A stretch of DNA of 64,000 bases from Bettongia penicillata ogilbyi (GCA_023548195.1 JAJHZJ010000076.1:992248-1056247); one strand, 5' to 3'. Shown: positions 33,851-46,708, counted from the first letter of the stretch. Made by a program: numbers and translations. Notes: a model not told the origin generated them from the sequence alone.

Positions 33851-35185
33851 TGATCTCTAACTAATAATCATGGAGGCTGAGTAAATGACTTATAGAGCTT
33901 AGAATATGTTCCACTTTATAGAAGTGTTGACTACTGAATTCTCTATTAAGGTGGAGTTCATTATATGGTGGAATCATAATGTTTGAACATGATGTAAATG
34001 CAAAGAACTTACAATGAAAAAGAGCATCAATTTTTTAAGGTTTTATTTTAAACATACATGAGAAAAGTAATGTTTTACATAGCCTTGTTCAGATTAATCA
34101 TATAATTTATTGAGCTCTGCAAATACAGTTTCTTCCAAAATTATGCATTCATGTCCGCAGAAGAAAACATACTGAATGTGTATTATTACCTTCAAGGAAA
34201 GTTTGAAGAATTTAATGAAAAATATATTAACCAAGGAACTGAGAATTATATAGGTTATTTACAAACAAACATAATGTCAGTTTTTTTTTTAAATTCTTTG
34301 GAGGTCCACAAACTTCCAGGGACCTTACAATGTCACAGGCTAAGAAATAACTTGAACATATTTTCATTTCAAAAGAAAAAAATACTCATGTCCTGTAAAC
34401 AGGAATAACAGAATTTGGACCAATGTAAGATCAGAGTTTACAATTTACTTTTAAGATGAACATCTGTCTATATGTGAGAAATAAGTTATGGAAATAAGTA
34501 ATTGACAAATATTTATTGATTCTCTTTTGCACAAAATATAATCTGAACAATTAATTGAATAAAATTTCTATTTTAAAATACCCATAACACATAATGATAT
34601 CTCTAGCTTTAGTAACAGAAATAGCAAATATCTAGTCATATTTTTACTTCCAAGTTTTAATTACATCTAACTTTAGCTACAATTTTATGACATTTAGAGA
34701 TGTAGGATGCTAAATCACCTTAAGACCAAAACAAACAAACAGCAATTTAAAAGAATAAAGTTTGTGAACAAAAAGATATTTTAATTTACTGAATTTAACA
34801 AATAAAAAAAATTATTGTTAATTAATTAAAATGGCATCTTGTCCCTCTTTATGAGGAACAAGGAAAAGTCCTTTCAGATGGATTATTTACAGGCAAATTT
34901 TAGACAAGCTCAATCCTTGCTCTATAGAACTAAGATGATAGTAGGATATGCCATGTCAAATAATCTATACTCGAAGAGTTCCAGTTACAGAGATTTCTTT
35001 TGTTCTTTAGAATAACACTGTCTCATAAACTCACCCATTCTACTTTTAGTAAGTTTAATTTATTAGAATGGATTTTTTCTTATAAAAACCCACAATCTGA
35101 CTTTAATTTTTCTTTCTTTCATTAGACATTAAAGTTTAAATGGTTATGTTTGTTTTTTATGTGCTCTTCATTCCAATTTCTTGTT
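33851..35185. other. Unclassified AT-rich DNA
   Basis: No gene or repeat recognised. Confidence 0.5.
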
Positions 35186-35189
35186 TGCT

Positions 35190-35292
35190 TGTATATACAT
35201 ATATGTGTGTGTGTTATATATACACATATATGTAACATACACACAAACGCACATGCACACACACATATATATGTGTATATATATATATATGA
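35190..35292. repeat. (TATG/ACAC)n compound microsatellite
   Basis: Alternating purine-pyrimidine tract of TA, GT and CA units. Confidence 0.9.
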
Positions 35293-37189
35293 AAGCAGTT
35301 TCTCTCTTCTCCATACTTTGTAATAAAAAGTTTTTCTTTGCAAGACTTGATATAAATATTACAATTGATCCTTGGGTTGCACTCTATTCTGGGACAGAAA
35401 CTTATCATTCCAATATATTAAGCCTTTTCTTCTGACACTCTTACCTTCCATAGACAAAGCTGATGAAAATATCCACTTGAACATCTGTTCCCAACCCCCA
35501 ACTTAAAAAAAATTATAAGAACTTCAACTTACTTTTTCATAGTATCACCCGGACATATATAAATTACTGGAGTGGTATTACATATCACTTTAATTAACTA
35601 CCTCAGTACACAACTCCCCATCCTAAGTCAGGACCTCATTAAAGCCACTATCCATTTCTTCTTCTGACTGTTACTAGATGATCTCTTGCCTAAGAGTACC
35701 ATTGGACCACATCACTTGAAAGATGTTGAGAATAACAAGAGACACTTCGATTCTAGATATGATTCTGACTATCTAAGAAAAACTGTTTACAAGGAAAGCA
35801 ATTATGAATCACATAAAAGGAAAAAGGCAAAGCATGATTTGCAATCATATATTATAGGAGAATAGTTTACAAAGCATTCAAATAAAACATAGCTAGAATT
35901 TAAAGGACTGAGTTTGTAAAGGAACTAAACCAAGGGGGGAAAAGCAATTCAAATAGTTAAACTTTGAAGACACAAAGAGGAAAAAATTCTAATGCAAAGA
36001 AAACGGGTTAGTTGTTCAAAAAGATTGAGGTGGTTGTATAACGAACTCGCAATACAAATTATATTTTTAATAGGTCAAAAGTTGATTATAGAAGATGAAC
36101 ACAAACTTGTAAAATAGTCATTTTATGTAGTTCCAACATTTTATGTATCATTACTTTATTTTTATTAAGAACAAAGAAAAATTACCATACGAAGCAAGCC
36201 AGGATGAAGGAATAACTTACTATTCCTTTACATGAGAATAAGACAGATGTTACATGAACATGGAGATAGGGGTGGCAGAGCAAGCATCTGTCAACCTCTC
36301 CCTTATCTAACTCCATCATAGTAATGTTGAAAAAATAATATTTATAATAAAGTAAACAGAATCTAAGTGAGAAGAATGAGGAAGATTGAGATGGGTTTGG
36401 GAGAGAAAATTAATTTGAGGAAAGAAAAGTCACAAGCAAAATACACTTTGAGGAGGAATAATTACTAACCCTAGATTAAAAGTAGAGAGAAAAAAAAGGC
36501 AAGACTCAGTGATGCAAGTTTGGATTGAGATAAAAGTAGAATCAGAGAGAAAAGGTATTAAAATTATTCCATCCACACATTAGTGGCACATATTTTATTC
36601 AAGTGCTTTCCTCATTTCCTTTTTTCCCCCCTTAATATGTAGAATTAGGGATTGAATGAAAACATTCATTAAGCTTTTACTTTGTGCTAGCCATTGGGGG
36701 ATACAAATAACCAAAGATGCTGCATACTGTGGAGTGGTAGTAAGATGGTGGTGAAACATAACTGGGTGACTAGGGCTATGTGAATGGAGTGACTTCTTTC
36801 TAATGATTACAAGAATGCCCCAGGACAAGTGTATAGTTCACATAGAAGACTATGACAGCAGCATCAAGTGAGCCTGGAAGGAAGATGGTACTGGAGAGCG
36901 AAAAGGAAGCACAAGAACAGAATAGGACAGAACAGAATAGAATAGAATGGACAGGAAAATGGGATAAATTCACCCATAACACAGAGAAAGGTGATGGAAT
37001 GAATCAGAAAATAGAATATATCACTTATCAGAAACCTACTTAAAACTTAGACAATTTACATAGAACTGCATACTCTTCAAAAAAGACAGAATATCTAGTT
37101 GAATATAAACAAACTGTCAACATCAGAGTAATACAAAAGCATTATCCAAACAATGATGTTAAAAAAACACTTCTTTAAAAAATTAATAT
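35293..37189. other. Unclassified DNA with small repeats
   Basis: Positions 36650-36710 resemble the L2-like 'cattcattaagcttttactt' block. Positions 36913-36950 are a degenerate (GAACA/GAATA)n pentamer. Nothing else is recognised. Confidence 0.45.
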
Positions 37190-38835
37190 TATTTTCCCCC
37201 AATTACTTGTCAAGTCAATTTTAGCACTCATTTTTATAAAATTTTGAGTTCCAAATTTTTCTGCCTCCCTCTTTTCCCTCCCCTCTTCCAAAAATGGTAA
37301 GCAATTTGATATAGGTCATATCCACTATCATGTAAAAGATATTTCCATATTAGTCACAGTTATAAAAGAATAAACACATTAAAGGAAAAAAATAGGAATA
37401 AGAATAAAGTAAGTAGAAAAAATATGCTTCTTTCTGCATTCAAAGGCCATCAGTCTTTATGTGGATATGGATAGTATTTTCCTTTGTGAGTCTTTGTACT
37501 TGTCTTGGATCATTTTCTTGCTGAGAAGAGTTGTCATTCATAGTTGGTCATCACATAGTATTGCTGATCCTGTGTACAATGTTTTCCTGGTATTGCTCAT
37601 TTCACTTTGCATCAGTTTGTGCAAACTTTTCCAGGTTTTTCTTAAATCTACATCTTCATCATTTCTTAATGTACAAGAGTACTCCAACTTGGATAAAGAT
37701 CTAGTAGTGGTAATACTAGAAAAAAAAGAAAGGTTGTGTACAGTTTCATTGTTCTTTGGACATAGTTACCAAATTGCTCTCCAGAATGATTGGATCATGC
37801 CAGTGGTACATTAGTATCCCAAATTTTATCACATCCTTTCCAATTTTCCTTTTTGTTGTCATAGTAATTAATCTGACAGGTTTTAAGTGGAAACACAGAG
37901 ATTTTTTAAATTTGCATTTCTCTAATCAAAAAGAATTCAGAGCACCTCTTCATATACCAATAGATTGTTTGAAATTTTTCATGTGAAAACTACCTGTTCT
38001 TTTCCTTTGACCATGTATCAACTTAACAATTGTTTATATCCTTATAAATTTGACTCAGTTGTCTGTATATTTGAGAAATGAGGCCTTAATCAGAAACATT
38101 TGCTATAAAGATAGTTTGCCAGCTTTATGCTTTCCTTCTAATCTTGGTTGCATTGGGATTGTTTGTGCAAAATCTTTTCAATTTAATATAATCAAAATGA
38201 CCAATTTTTCACTTCATAATGATCCCTATCTTTTGTTTGTTCATGAACCAGTAACTCACTTAACTTCTTTAAGAATTTGAATGTTAACCACTTGGTACAT
38301 ATATGATTAGTATTGATATTACTTTTCTAGGGTACTTTTTAGCAGATGTAGTTTCCTTCCTTATATCTTTTAATTAGGTTTGTATTCACCTTTATTTTGT
38401 TTGAGATTAGGATTGCTACCACTGATTTTTTTTTTTAATTCAGGTGAAACATAATAAATTCTCCTCGAGCTCCTTACCTTTACTCTCTCTATGTCTCTCT
38501 GCTTCAAGTTTGTTTCTTCTCAACAACATATTGGTTTCTGTGTTTTTTTTTTCACTCCACTCTCAATACTGATGTGAGTAACATTCAAGTGATGCCCATC
38601 ACCTACCCTCCCATTTTTCCCTCGACTGTAATGTCTTTTGTACTTATTTTTGTGAAATAATTTACCTGATTCTCTCTCCTTTCCTTTCATACACTGTGTA
38701 CTCCTCTTTCTCAACATTCAATAATTTTTTTCATTCTTTCAAATTAACCGTATACTCAGGCTCTCTCTCTCTTCATATACATATGTATATGTGTGTATGT
38801 ATGTGTGTGTGTGTGTGTGTGTATGTATGGGAAAG
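37190..38835 (-). mobile_element. L1 with internal deletion, minus strand
   Basis: Positions 37190-37690 are the complement of an L1 3' UTR ('ttttgagttccaaatttttc' and 'gcatcagtttgtgcaaactt'). Positions 37690-38290 are the ORF2 C-terminal region. At about 38300-38330 it jumps to the ORF2 endonuclease region, where 'gagattaggattgctaccac' is the complement of the block at about 47415. Then it runs through spacer to a GT repeat at 38790-38830. About 2.7 kb of ORF2 is missing, with a breakpoint different from copies A-C. Confidence 0.7.
38788..38830. repeat. (GT)n microsatellite
   Basis: TATGTGTG and GT units at the spacer edge of the preceding L1. Confidence 0.9.
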
Positions 38836-40710
38836 TGGCAGCAATTTGTTTCTGAGTTGCTCCTCTAATGTGGATCCTGAAAGACACAAAAAGTTTTCAA
38901 ACAACCCACAAGGTGTCTTTCCACATGTACATCACTAGATGATCAGTATAAAAATCAAATTGATTATAGATTTTGCAGCAAAAATTTGAGAAGCTTTACA
39001 CAGACCTGTAGCTGATTGTAGGTCAGATCCTGAACTTACTTTTTGGAAAATTCAGACTCAAATTGAAAAAAAATAAGGAAAATTATTAGGCCTTATAGTT
39101 ACGACCTAAATGGCATCTTTTATGAATATGAAATGGAGGTGATGGATAGATTTAAGGGATCATATCTGGTAGATAGAGTGCCTGAAGAATTTTCACAATA
39201 TTGTGCAGGGACAGCAAAAAAAAAGAAAAGTATTCCAAAGAAAAAGAAGAGTAAGAAATCAAAATGGCTATCTGATGAGGCTTGGCAAATAACTGGGGAA
39301 GGAAATTAAAAAGTAAAGAAGAAATGGAATGCTATATCCAACTGAATGTAGAATTCTAGATAATAGCAAGAAGAGATAAGGTTTTCTTAAATCAGCAATG
39401 CAATCATTAACACTCAGATATTAATTTTACCACTTCATTTCTCCTTATTGATTAGTCAATTAACATTAATTAGCATTTATAAAGGTATATTTATAGAAAA
39501 TATCTAGCAGAAAACAAGTACAAAAACATCTTATCCCATCCTTCCCTTGCAAGTGTGACATATGATCCCCTCCAAACTGTTTTGGTAGTAAAGTGGGCTG
39601 AAATGTAAAGTGCCTAGTAAAACATTGCTCCAAACCCTAGTTACAACTGTTCTAAAGAGATACACCAAATGACACAGAATCCAATTAAAACAAAACTAAA
39701 AAAAAGTTAATAGTTAAAATTAGAAGTAAATAGAACTGTGTATGTGTGTAGGCATGCATATTTGTTTTGTATTTTTTGGTTACTTTTTTACCAGTAAGCA
39801 AGACCCTTATGGAAAGTGAATATTTACACACATGGAAAATGAATTTTGAATACTATGAGTCTTAAACAACATCTTTCCAAATTCAGGAGCTCTTTTGTTT
39901 TATATTTTGTTCCTGAGAAAATCTCTATAATATAATACTAACTTCAAAAAATTATCATGACTATGAGTTACTTAACTGCATTCATTCTCAAGTCACACAT
40001 TTGAGCTTAATTCCATGTTATCGTGCAGATGATCTGTAGGTTTTGTACTTTCTGCCCAATAAATTAAAGGGAAATGAAGATGTATATAAAGAAATGTTAA
40101 AAAAAAACTATGTAATCATCAGATTATTATTTCAGTGTATCATGTATACCTATAATTTGCAATTTATTTCTTTAGAAATGGTACTAACATTCTGATTGTT
40201 TTAATCATTTAAAAGCACTAAGACGTTTCTTTTGACATCTTTCAAATACAAGGAAATTCAAGACACATACAAAAGGAGAACATTTTTATCTGATGATAGA
40301 TGTTTTATATTTGCACAAAAAAAGCAGAGATAGCTTCCATATTATTTATATGTGAATTTCCTACATCTCAGAATAATAACAACAAGCATTTCTTATAATA
40401 AAAATATCGATAATATCCAACACATGTCATTTTAAGTTTTGCAAAGTACTTTCCATATGTTTTTGAATATTAATGGCATCATATATTAAACACAATGACA
40501 TCAAGAACGATTTATCTATAGTGTGACATCGTTCATAGAGATGATTCTGCCTAACTTAAAACACAATGTTATTTCTCTCAAAAAGAACTGAATGCAGCTT
40601 CCATGTTAAAAAGAGTTATAATAAAACATCATTTTAATCATTTTACCTACAGAGAACACATAAAATACTTTCTTCATGGCATGGAAATTTTCTCCAACAC
40701 TATCAAAATG
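38836..40710. other. Unclassified AT-rich DNA
   Basis: Nothing recognised apart from short A runs. Confidence 0.5.
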
Positions 40711-40714
40711 CAAA

Positions 40715-40945
40715 TATATGGTGCAGTGGATGAAGACCTGGAATCAGGAAGGCATGAATTCAAATGTACCTTTACACACTTACTAGCCCTGTGACATTGG
40801 ACATTTAACTAATATCTACCTTGGTTTCCCCTTTTGTAAAAAAAGGATAAAAATATCCTCTATCTTCCCAGATTACATGAAGATAAAGTGAGGTGTTTAT
40901 AAAGTGTTTTGCAAACCTTAAAACACTACAAATGTTAGCTAATAT
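40715..40945 (+). mobile_element. MAR1/MIR-type CORE-SINE
   Basis: Blocks 'ggtgcagtggatgaagacct', 'gaattcaaatgtaccttta', 'cttactagccctgtgacatt' and 'aaagtgttttgcaaacctta' are in family order. It is near full length. Confidence 0.8.
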
Positions 40946-42000
40946 TGTTATGATAAACATCAGTAATAAATGTCATTTGGATTCAACAGTTCTAAATAGT
41001 GTACTCTAAGGGGATAAAATGATTGAAGGCTTTCAGTTTAAATGGAGAGGTCAAATAGCACCAACACATGGAGGCAATACTCATAAATGGTCTTTTCCAA
41101 GGAAGACCAATCAAGCCCAATGCTATCAAGCACAAATTTTCAGATATGTCAAGAGATTTATTGGAACCCTGAAGCTAAACCTCAATGGCAAAAGCATGTT
41201 TATAGAACTGACAACTACATAGGAACAACAGAGTTATTTCACAGATTCTTTCAGGGAAACTGAAAAATGGGAGATTACACATTTTAATTTGATTTAAAAT
41301 GGAAGTAATATTATCCACCTGTGTAGTACTCGATGAAACATTAAATATAAAAGAACAGTGACAGGGTAATTATCTGTCTCTCCTAGGACTATTTCTATCT
41401 GAACTCCATTGACAAATATGAGACTAAGATAATAGCAAAAGTCATAATAATGCACTAATCTTCATAAACAGAAAATAAGTACCTGTACTACAAATATGAA
41501 CTCCAAATTATTCTTCAGAATGCAAGACTAGGGCAACTACTAGAACTAAAGCAATATCAGAGGGGAAACTTGTTCAGAAGCTTCTAGACATAAAAATGAA
41601 CTTTAAAAACCTAAATATTTATATATATATATATACATATATTTAGACATATAAAGCAGGCATATACTCCAAGCTCTATGGAATGAAATGCTTTCAAAAT
41701 ATAAAGGCTCATGGGAAGAAGTCAAAAACATGTGAAATACTACGTCTTTCTATGTGCTACTGGAATTTTTGAAAAGATGCTTTCACTAAGCGTACAGAAG
41801 ATGAATTTACATTCCAACACTTATATAATTAATAACTGCTTGTTGAATGAATGAAGAAAAATTAAATAATTTTATCTAACTATATTAGAGTCATCTGGAA
41901 AATTAAAAAAAAGAAAAATAGTAATATATTGATCCCAGTACTATTTCTATCAGAAATCCATTGAAACATATTAGAAGAATGAAAATAATAACATCTAGAG
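40946..42000. other. Unclassified AT-rich DNA
   Basis: Includes a small (TA)n at about 41618-41645. No gene recognised. Confidence 0.5.
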
Positions 42001-42004
42001 AAGA

Positions 42005-42110
42005 AGATGGCCAACTACTCTAGTGCCTTTACCACAAAGACCTCCAAATGGAGTCATAAAGACCACTCAGGACTGAAAAGACTGAGCAACAAAACATGAC
42101 TGACAGCTTC
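42005..42110 (+). mobile_element. Marsupial SINE 3' fragment
   Basis: 'ctccaaatggagtcataaag' and 'gactgaaaagactgagcaac' match the tail of the SINE at 9015-9280. Confidence 0.7.
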
Positions 42111-42690
42111 ACATATAGGAGATGATGAGATCAGTACGCCTGGATTATAACAATTACAGATCATTTCATAATTTCTAGCATTCAGGAAAGTTTTCATATA
42201 TTTCTACACAATTGGTAAAATATGTAAATGAGAACTAGAATTATAATAACTATATATTCAATGTAGCATATGATCTTGGGATTGAAGTTCAGATTTTGTC
42301 ATCATATAATATCATAGGAATCTTAAAACTCATGAAACTCCTTAAATTCATGATCCTGTCTTCATTTATTTCTTTTTTGGGATAAAGTATATAATAATGA
42401 AATATGTACATATAGGTATATGTGTGTATGTGTATATATGTATATGTCCATGTATGTATGTATTAGCAATGGGAACAAATCTATTTGTCAGACTGGTGTC
42501 AGCATAGGCATTTCTATGTTCTGGTAATTTAACTGAATGTGTAAGAAAATTAAACAAAGTTTAAGTCTCTTGGGGCAGGATAAAAAGTTTCTTACCCTCT
42601 TCCTACCTTTAATTTTATTCTATATTCTTTCTTCATTGATGTTAGAAGTCGGTGTCATAATTCAGTACTGATTTGTGAAAATTTACATTG
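42111..42690. other. Unclassified DNA with a TATG microsatellite
   Basis: Simple TATG/TATA sequence at about 42400-42460. Nothing else recognised. Confidence 0.5.
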
Positions 42691-43539
42691 CTGGGATTTC
42701 TGGTTGGTGGAGCCAAGATGGTGGAGGGATCAGTAATTACTATCTCCCTCCCCTTGTTGACCTTGACAAGTCCAGAGAATATCTCTCTTGGTAAAACCCT
42801 GGAACAGTGAGAGTAGCAGAAGGGATAAACAGACTCTTAGCCCATGAGGCTAGGAAGATCACTAAGCAGGATCCCTCTTGCTGTGGATGAAGGAGAATGG
42901 TGCAGGATCAGAACTGTCCCAGATAGTGCCACCTCAACAAACTGAGAGAAGATCCTGAACTGCAGGGGCATGAAGCCAGCAACTGCCAACACCAGGACTC
43001 CAAGTATGCCTCAGGATCCCAGTGGAATCAGGAAGACACTAGAGCAGAAAGCTGGTTTTGCCTGTGTTCTAGCTCAGCAAAGTAACCTCAGGTGCTCAGA
43101 CCACCCTTCCTCCACACTTAATGAGCTAACTCCAGGTTAACTGCAGGGAAACCCCAAAAGACCTAATCACCCTCTCCTTTCAAAGACCAGCCAGCTTAGC
43201 ACCAGGTAAGCTTCATCACTTAATTTCTAGTTGAAAGAACCAGAGGCCACAACACAAAAAGGCTCATGTTTAAGGCACAAGAACTATGGGACAGAGTTCG
43301 CTATGCCAGACACAGAGGTTTATCTAAAAAGCCAGGAAAAGGGTTATTATCAAGAGTAAAAAGCAAAGCAGAAAAGAAAAGACCATAAAATCTTCTTATG
43401 GGGTCCAGGACCAAAACATAAATAGCAAAGAGGTCAGCATTGAGACTGTTCTGGCATCTAAAACTCCAGAGGGCAGTTTGAACTGGTTGGAAGCACAAAG
43501 AGCCTTCTTAGAAGAGCTCTGGAAGGATTTAAAAATTCA

Positions 43540-44274
43540 AATTAGAGTAATAGAAGGAAAACTGGCCTGATTTTAAAAATATGGAAAAAGAATTCACTGA
43601 AGGGAACAGATCCTTAAAAAGGAAAATAGGACAAATGGAAAAGGAAATAAAAACCTGGTGAAAAAAATTCCTTGAAAGGAAAAATTGGACAGGTGGAAAA
43701 GGAGATGCAAAAGTTAAGTGAAGAAAACAATTTGATAAAAAATAGAATCGAGTAAGCAGAAGCTAATGAAACTATGAGACATCAAGAATCAGTCAAAAAT
43801 ATAAAATATCTAACTGGAAAAACAACAGACTTGGAAAATAGATCCAGGAGAGAAAATCTAAGGATTATTGATCTACCAGGAAGTCATGATGAAAAAAAGA
43901 GCCTGGAAAATATCATTCAACAAATTATCAAGGAAAATTGCCCAGAAGCCTTACACCAAGAAGGCAAAATAGGCATTGAAAGAATGTACGACTCACCTCC
44001 TGAAAGGGACCCCAAACTAAAAACACCAAGAAATATCGTTGCCAAATTCCAGAAATATCAAGTGAAGGAGAAAATACTGCAGGCAGACAGAAAAAAACAA
44101 TTCAAATATCAAGGAGCTACAGTTGGGATCACATAGGACCTTACAGCTTCTACATTAAAAGATAGAAGGAATTGGAATAAAATATTCCATAAAGCTAAGG
44201 ACCTGGGACTACCACCAAAGATTAATTACCCATCAAAGTTAAGCATAATATTTCAGGCAAGAAGATAGACATTC
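43540..44274 (+). pseudogene. Dead L1 ORF1 (host L1, main part)
   Basis: The coiled coil (about 43540-43770, Lys/Glu-rich) is broken by stops. The RRM part is open at 43774-44136. A stop follows at the position of 'acataggaccttacagcttc', where sister copies continue ITQDLAAST. The C-terminal domain (YPSKLS equivalent, 44229 onward) is out of frame or interrupted. The remaining codons (WTFNEV-type block) lie beyond the HAL1 at 46459-46560. Confidence 0.75.
44262..44274. repeat. Target-site duplication of nested HAL1, left
   Basis: AAGATAGACATTC here pairs with AAGATGAACATTC at 46454-46466. Both are one G-to-A change from AAGATGGACATTC, the probable original L1 sequence. Confidence 0.75.
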
Positions 44275-44318
44275 GGGAGTGGACAGGAACCTCAGAAGTC
44301 AAGTAACTGGCTGGGAAA

Positions 44319-45408
44319 ATGCCCAGAAAAGGGAAGAAAAATAAGACTATAGAAAGCTACTTTGATGGGGTACAGATGTTCCCACCTTTCAATTCTGATG
44401 ACGAGGAACTACCCTTACCATCAGGGAAAGATGTGGAGGTCAGGGACTCTGTATCCCAGACATCCCAGGTGGATGTCTGGTGGGCTCAAGCCTTGGAAGA
44501 GCTCAAAAAGGATTTTGAAAATCAAGTTAGACAGAGAAAAAACTGGGAAGAGAAATGAGAGAGATGCAAGAAAAGCATGAAAAACGGGTCAATACCTTGC
44601 TAAAGGAGACCCCCAAAATTGCTGAAGCACCTTGAAAAATAGGCTTACTCAATTGACAAAAGAGGTTCAAAAAGCCAATGAGGAGAAGAATGCTTTCAAA
44701 AGCAGAATTAGCCAAATGGAAAAAGAGTTTCAAAAGCTCACTGAAGAGAATAGTTCTCTCAAAATTAGAATGGAACACAGGGAGTCTAATGACTTTCTGA
44801 GAAACCAAGAAATCACAAAACAAAAGCAAAAGAATGAAAAAATGGAAGATAATGTGAAATATCTCATTGGAAAAACAACTCACCTGGAAAAGAGATCCAG
44901 AAGAGACAATTTAAAAATTTTGGGACTATCTGAAAGTCATGATCAAAAAAATAGCCTAGACATCATCTTCCATGAAATTATCGAGGAAAACTGCCCTGAT
45001 ATTCTACAATCAGAGGGCAAAATAAGTTTTCAAGAAATCCATCGATCACTGCCTAAAAGAGATCCAAAAAGAGAAACTCCTAGGAACATTGTGGCCAAAT
45101 TCCAGAATTCCCAGGTCAAGGAGAAAATATTGCAAGCAGCTAGAAAGAAACAATTCCAGTATTGTGGAAATACAATCAGGATAACTCAAGATCTAGCAGC
45201 TTCTACATTAAGGGATGGAAGGGCGTGGAATAGGATATTCCAGAAGTCAAAGGAACTAGGACCCAAACCAAGAATCACCTACCCAGCTAAACTGAGTATA
45301 ATACTTCAGGGGAAAATATGGTCTTTCAATGAAACAGAGGACTTTCAAGCATTCTTGATGAAAAGACCAGAGCTGAAAAGAAAATTTGACTTTCAAACAC
45401 AAGAATGA
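44319..45408 (+). pseudogene. HAL1 ORF1, two frameshifts
   Basis: It starts at the conserved MPRKGKKNK ATG, which is intact here unlike in the 19856-20902 copy. The frame is lost at about 44535, where two bases appear missing after NQVRQ, and again at about 44630, where a short deletion leaves a stop within the AEENNTLKNR block. From 44632 a 258-codon frame runs to the normal stop (FDFQTQE), carrying the rest of the coiled coil, the RRM (SRRDNLKILGL) and the C-terminal domain (ITYPAKLSI). Apart from these breaks it is very similar to the copy at 19856-20902, so the insertion is fairly young. It codes for the RNA-coating ORF1 protein in its intact form. Confidence 0.85.
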
Positions 45409-45538
45409 GAAGAAGCATGAAAAAATAAACAGCAAAGAAGTCATAAGGGACTTACCAAAAGTGAACTGTTTGCATTCCTACGTGGAAAGACAATATTTGT
45501 ACCTCTTAAAATTTTTCAGTATCTGGGTAGTGGTGGGA

Positions 45539-45540
<2 letters not shown>

Positions 45541-45575
<35 letters not shown>

Positions 45576-45605
45576 TGTGTGCATGCACACACACATACAC
45601 ACATG
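45541..45605. repeat. (CA)n microsatellite in HAL1 spacer
   Basis: About 14 CA units, then interrupted CA/CATG repeats. It is positionally equivalent to the GT repeats in the minus-strand copies. Confidence 0.95.
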
Positions 45606-46354
45606 CACGCACATACAGAGACAGAGCACAGAGTGAATTGAATAGGATGGGACCATATCTTAAAAGAAATTAAGGTAAATGATGAGAGAGAAGTGTAGTG
45701 GGAGGAGAGAGGGTGAAATGGAATGGGGCAAATTATCTCTCATTCAAGAGGCAAGCAGGAGACTTTTTAGTAGAGGGAAAAAGAGGAGAGCTGCGAAAAA
45801 AAACATGAAGTTTACCCTCATCACATTCAACTAAAGGAAGAAATAAAATGCACACTCATTTTGGTATGAAAACCTATCTTACAATACAGGAAAGTGGGGA
45901 AGAAGGAGATAAGCAAGGGGGGGGGGATGATGGTAGGGAGGGCAATGGGAGGAGGGAACAATTTGAAGGCAACACTCAGGGAGGGACAGGATCAAAAGAC
46001 AGAATAGAAATAATGGGGGACAGGATAGGATGGAGGGAAATACAGTTAGTCTTACACAACATGACTATTATCAAAATCATTTGCAAAACTACACAGATAG
46101 GGCCTATATTGAATTGCCTGCCTTCCCAAAGGGAACGGGTGGGGAGGGAGGGATGGGGAGAATTTGGAACTCAAAGTTTTAGGAACAACTGTTTAGTATT
46201 GTTGTTGCTACTAGGAAATAAGAAATACAGTTGATGGGGAATAGAAAGTCATCTGAACCTACAGGACAAAAGAAAAGATGGGGACAAGAGAAGGGAGGGA
46301 TGATAGAAGAGAGGGCAGATTGGTGATAGGGGAAATTAGAATGCTCAGTGTATT

Positions 46355-46380
46355 GGGGTGGGGTGAGGGGAGAAAAGGGG
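46355..46380 (+). promoter_or_regulatory. G-quadruplex motif in HAL1 3' tail
   Basis: Four runs of four G have loops of 1, 3 and 6 bases, about 75 bases before the poly(A). This is the plus-strand equivalent of 18905-18930. Confidence 0.7.
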
Positions 46381-46453
46381 AGAAAATTTGGAAACCAAAA
46401 TATTGTGAAAATGAATGTAAAAACTTAAATAAATAAATTTTTATTAAAAAAAA

Positions 46454-46466
46454 AAGATGAACATTC
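46454..46466. repeat. Target-site duplication of nested HAL1, right
   Basis: AAGATGAACATTC, the partner of 44262-44274. Host ORF1 sequence resumes here. Confidence 0.75.
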
Positions 46467-46660
46467 AATGAAGTAAGGGATTTCCAGACCTTCCTGATGA
46501 AAAAGGTAAAATTCAACAGAAAATTTGTTCTTCAAACACAGGTCTCAAGAGAGGCATTAGAAGGTAAACAGGGCAAAAAAAAAACAAACTTGTTACACAA
46601 TATGGAGAACCTGTTTACATCCCTAGAACAGAAGATGATAATTGTTAATCTTGAGAATTT

Positions 46661-46663
<3 letters not shown>

Positions 46664-46708
<45 letters not shown>

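Larger units (their letters stand above)
42695..44274 (+). mobile_element. Full-length L1, 5' UTR and most of ORF1
   Basis: This is the 5' part of the host L1. It starts near 42700 with 'ggagccaagatggtggaggg', followed by a 5' UTR of about 800 bases and ORF1. The best-preserved part of ORF1 is the 120-codon frame at 43774-44136, with LTGKTTDLENRSRRENLRII and PRNIVAKF, the start and end of the RRM. Stop codons and frameshifts lie on both sides. ORF1 is cut at 44274 by an inserted HAL1 and resumes at 46467. Confidence 0.8.
44275..46453 (+). mobile_element. HAL1-type element, 5'-truncated, nested in L1 ORF1
   Basis: This insertion begins just upstream of the ORF1 start and ends in an A run after 'aaataaataaatttttatta'. 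It holds ORF1 (44319-45408), a spacer with a CA microsatellite, two successive L1-type 3' tails (about 46070-46190 and 46320-46440) and no ORF2. The 5' UTR seen in the copy at 18827-21699 is missing, as expected for incomplete reverse transcription. It has the same orientation as the host L1 and target-site duplications of 13 bases. Confidence 0.85.
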
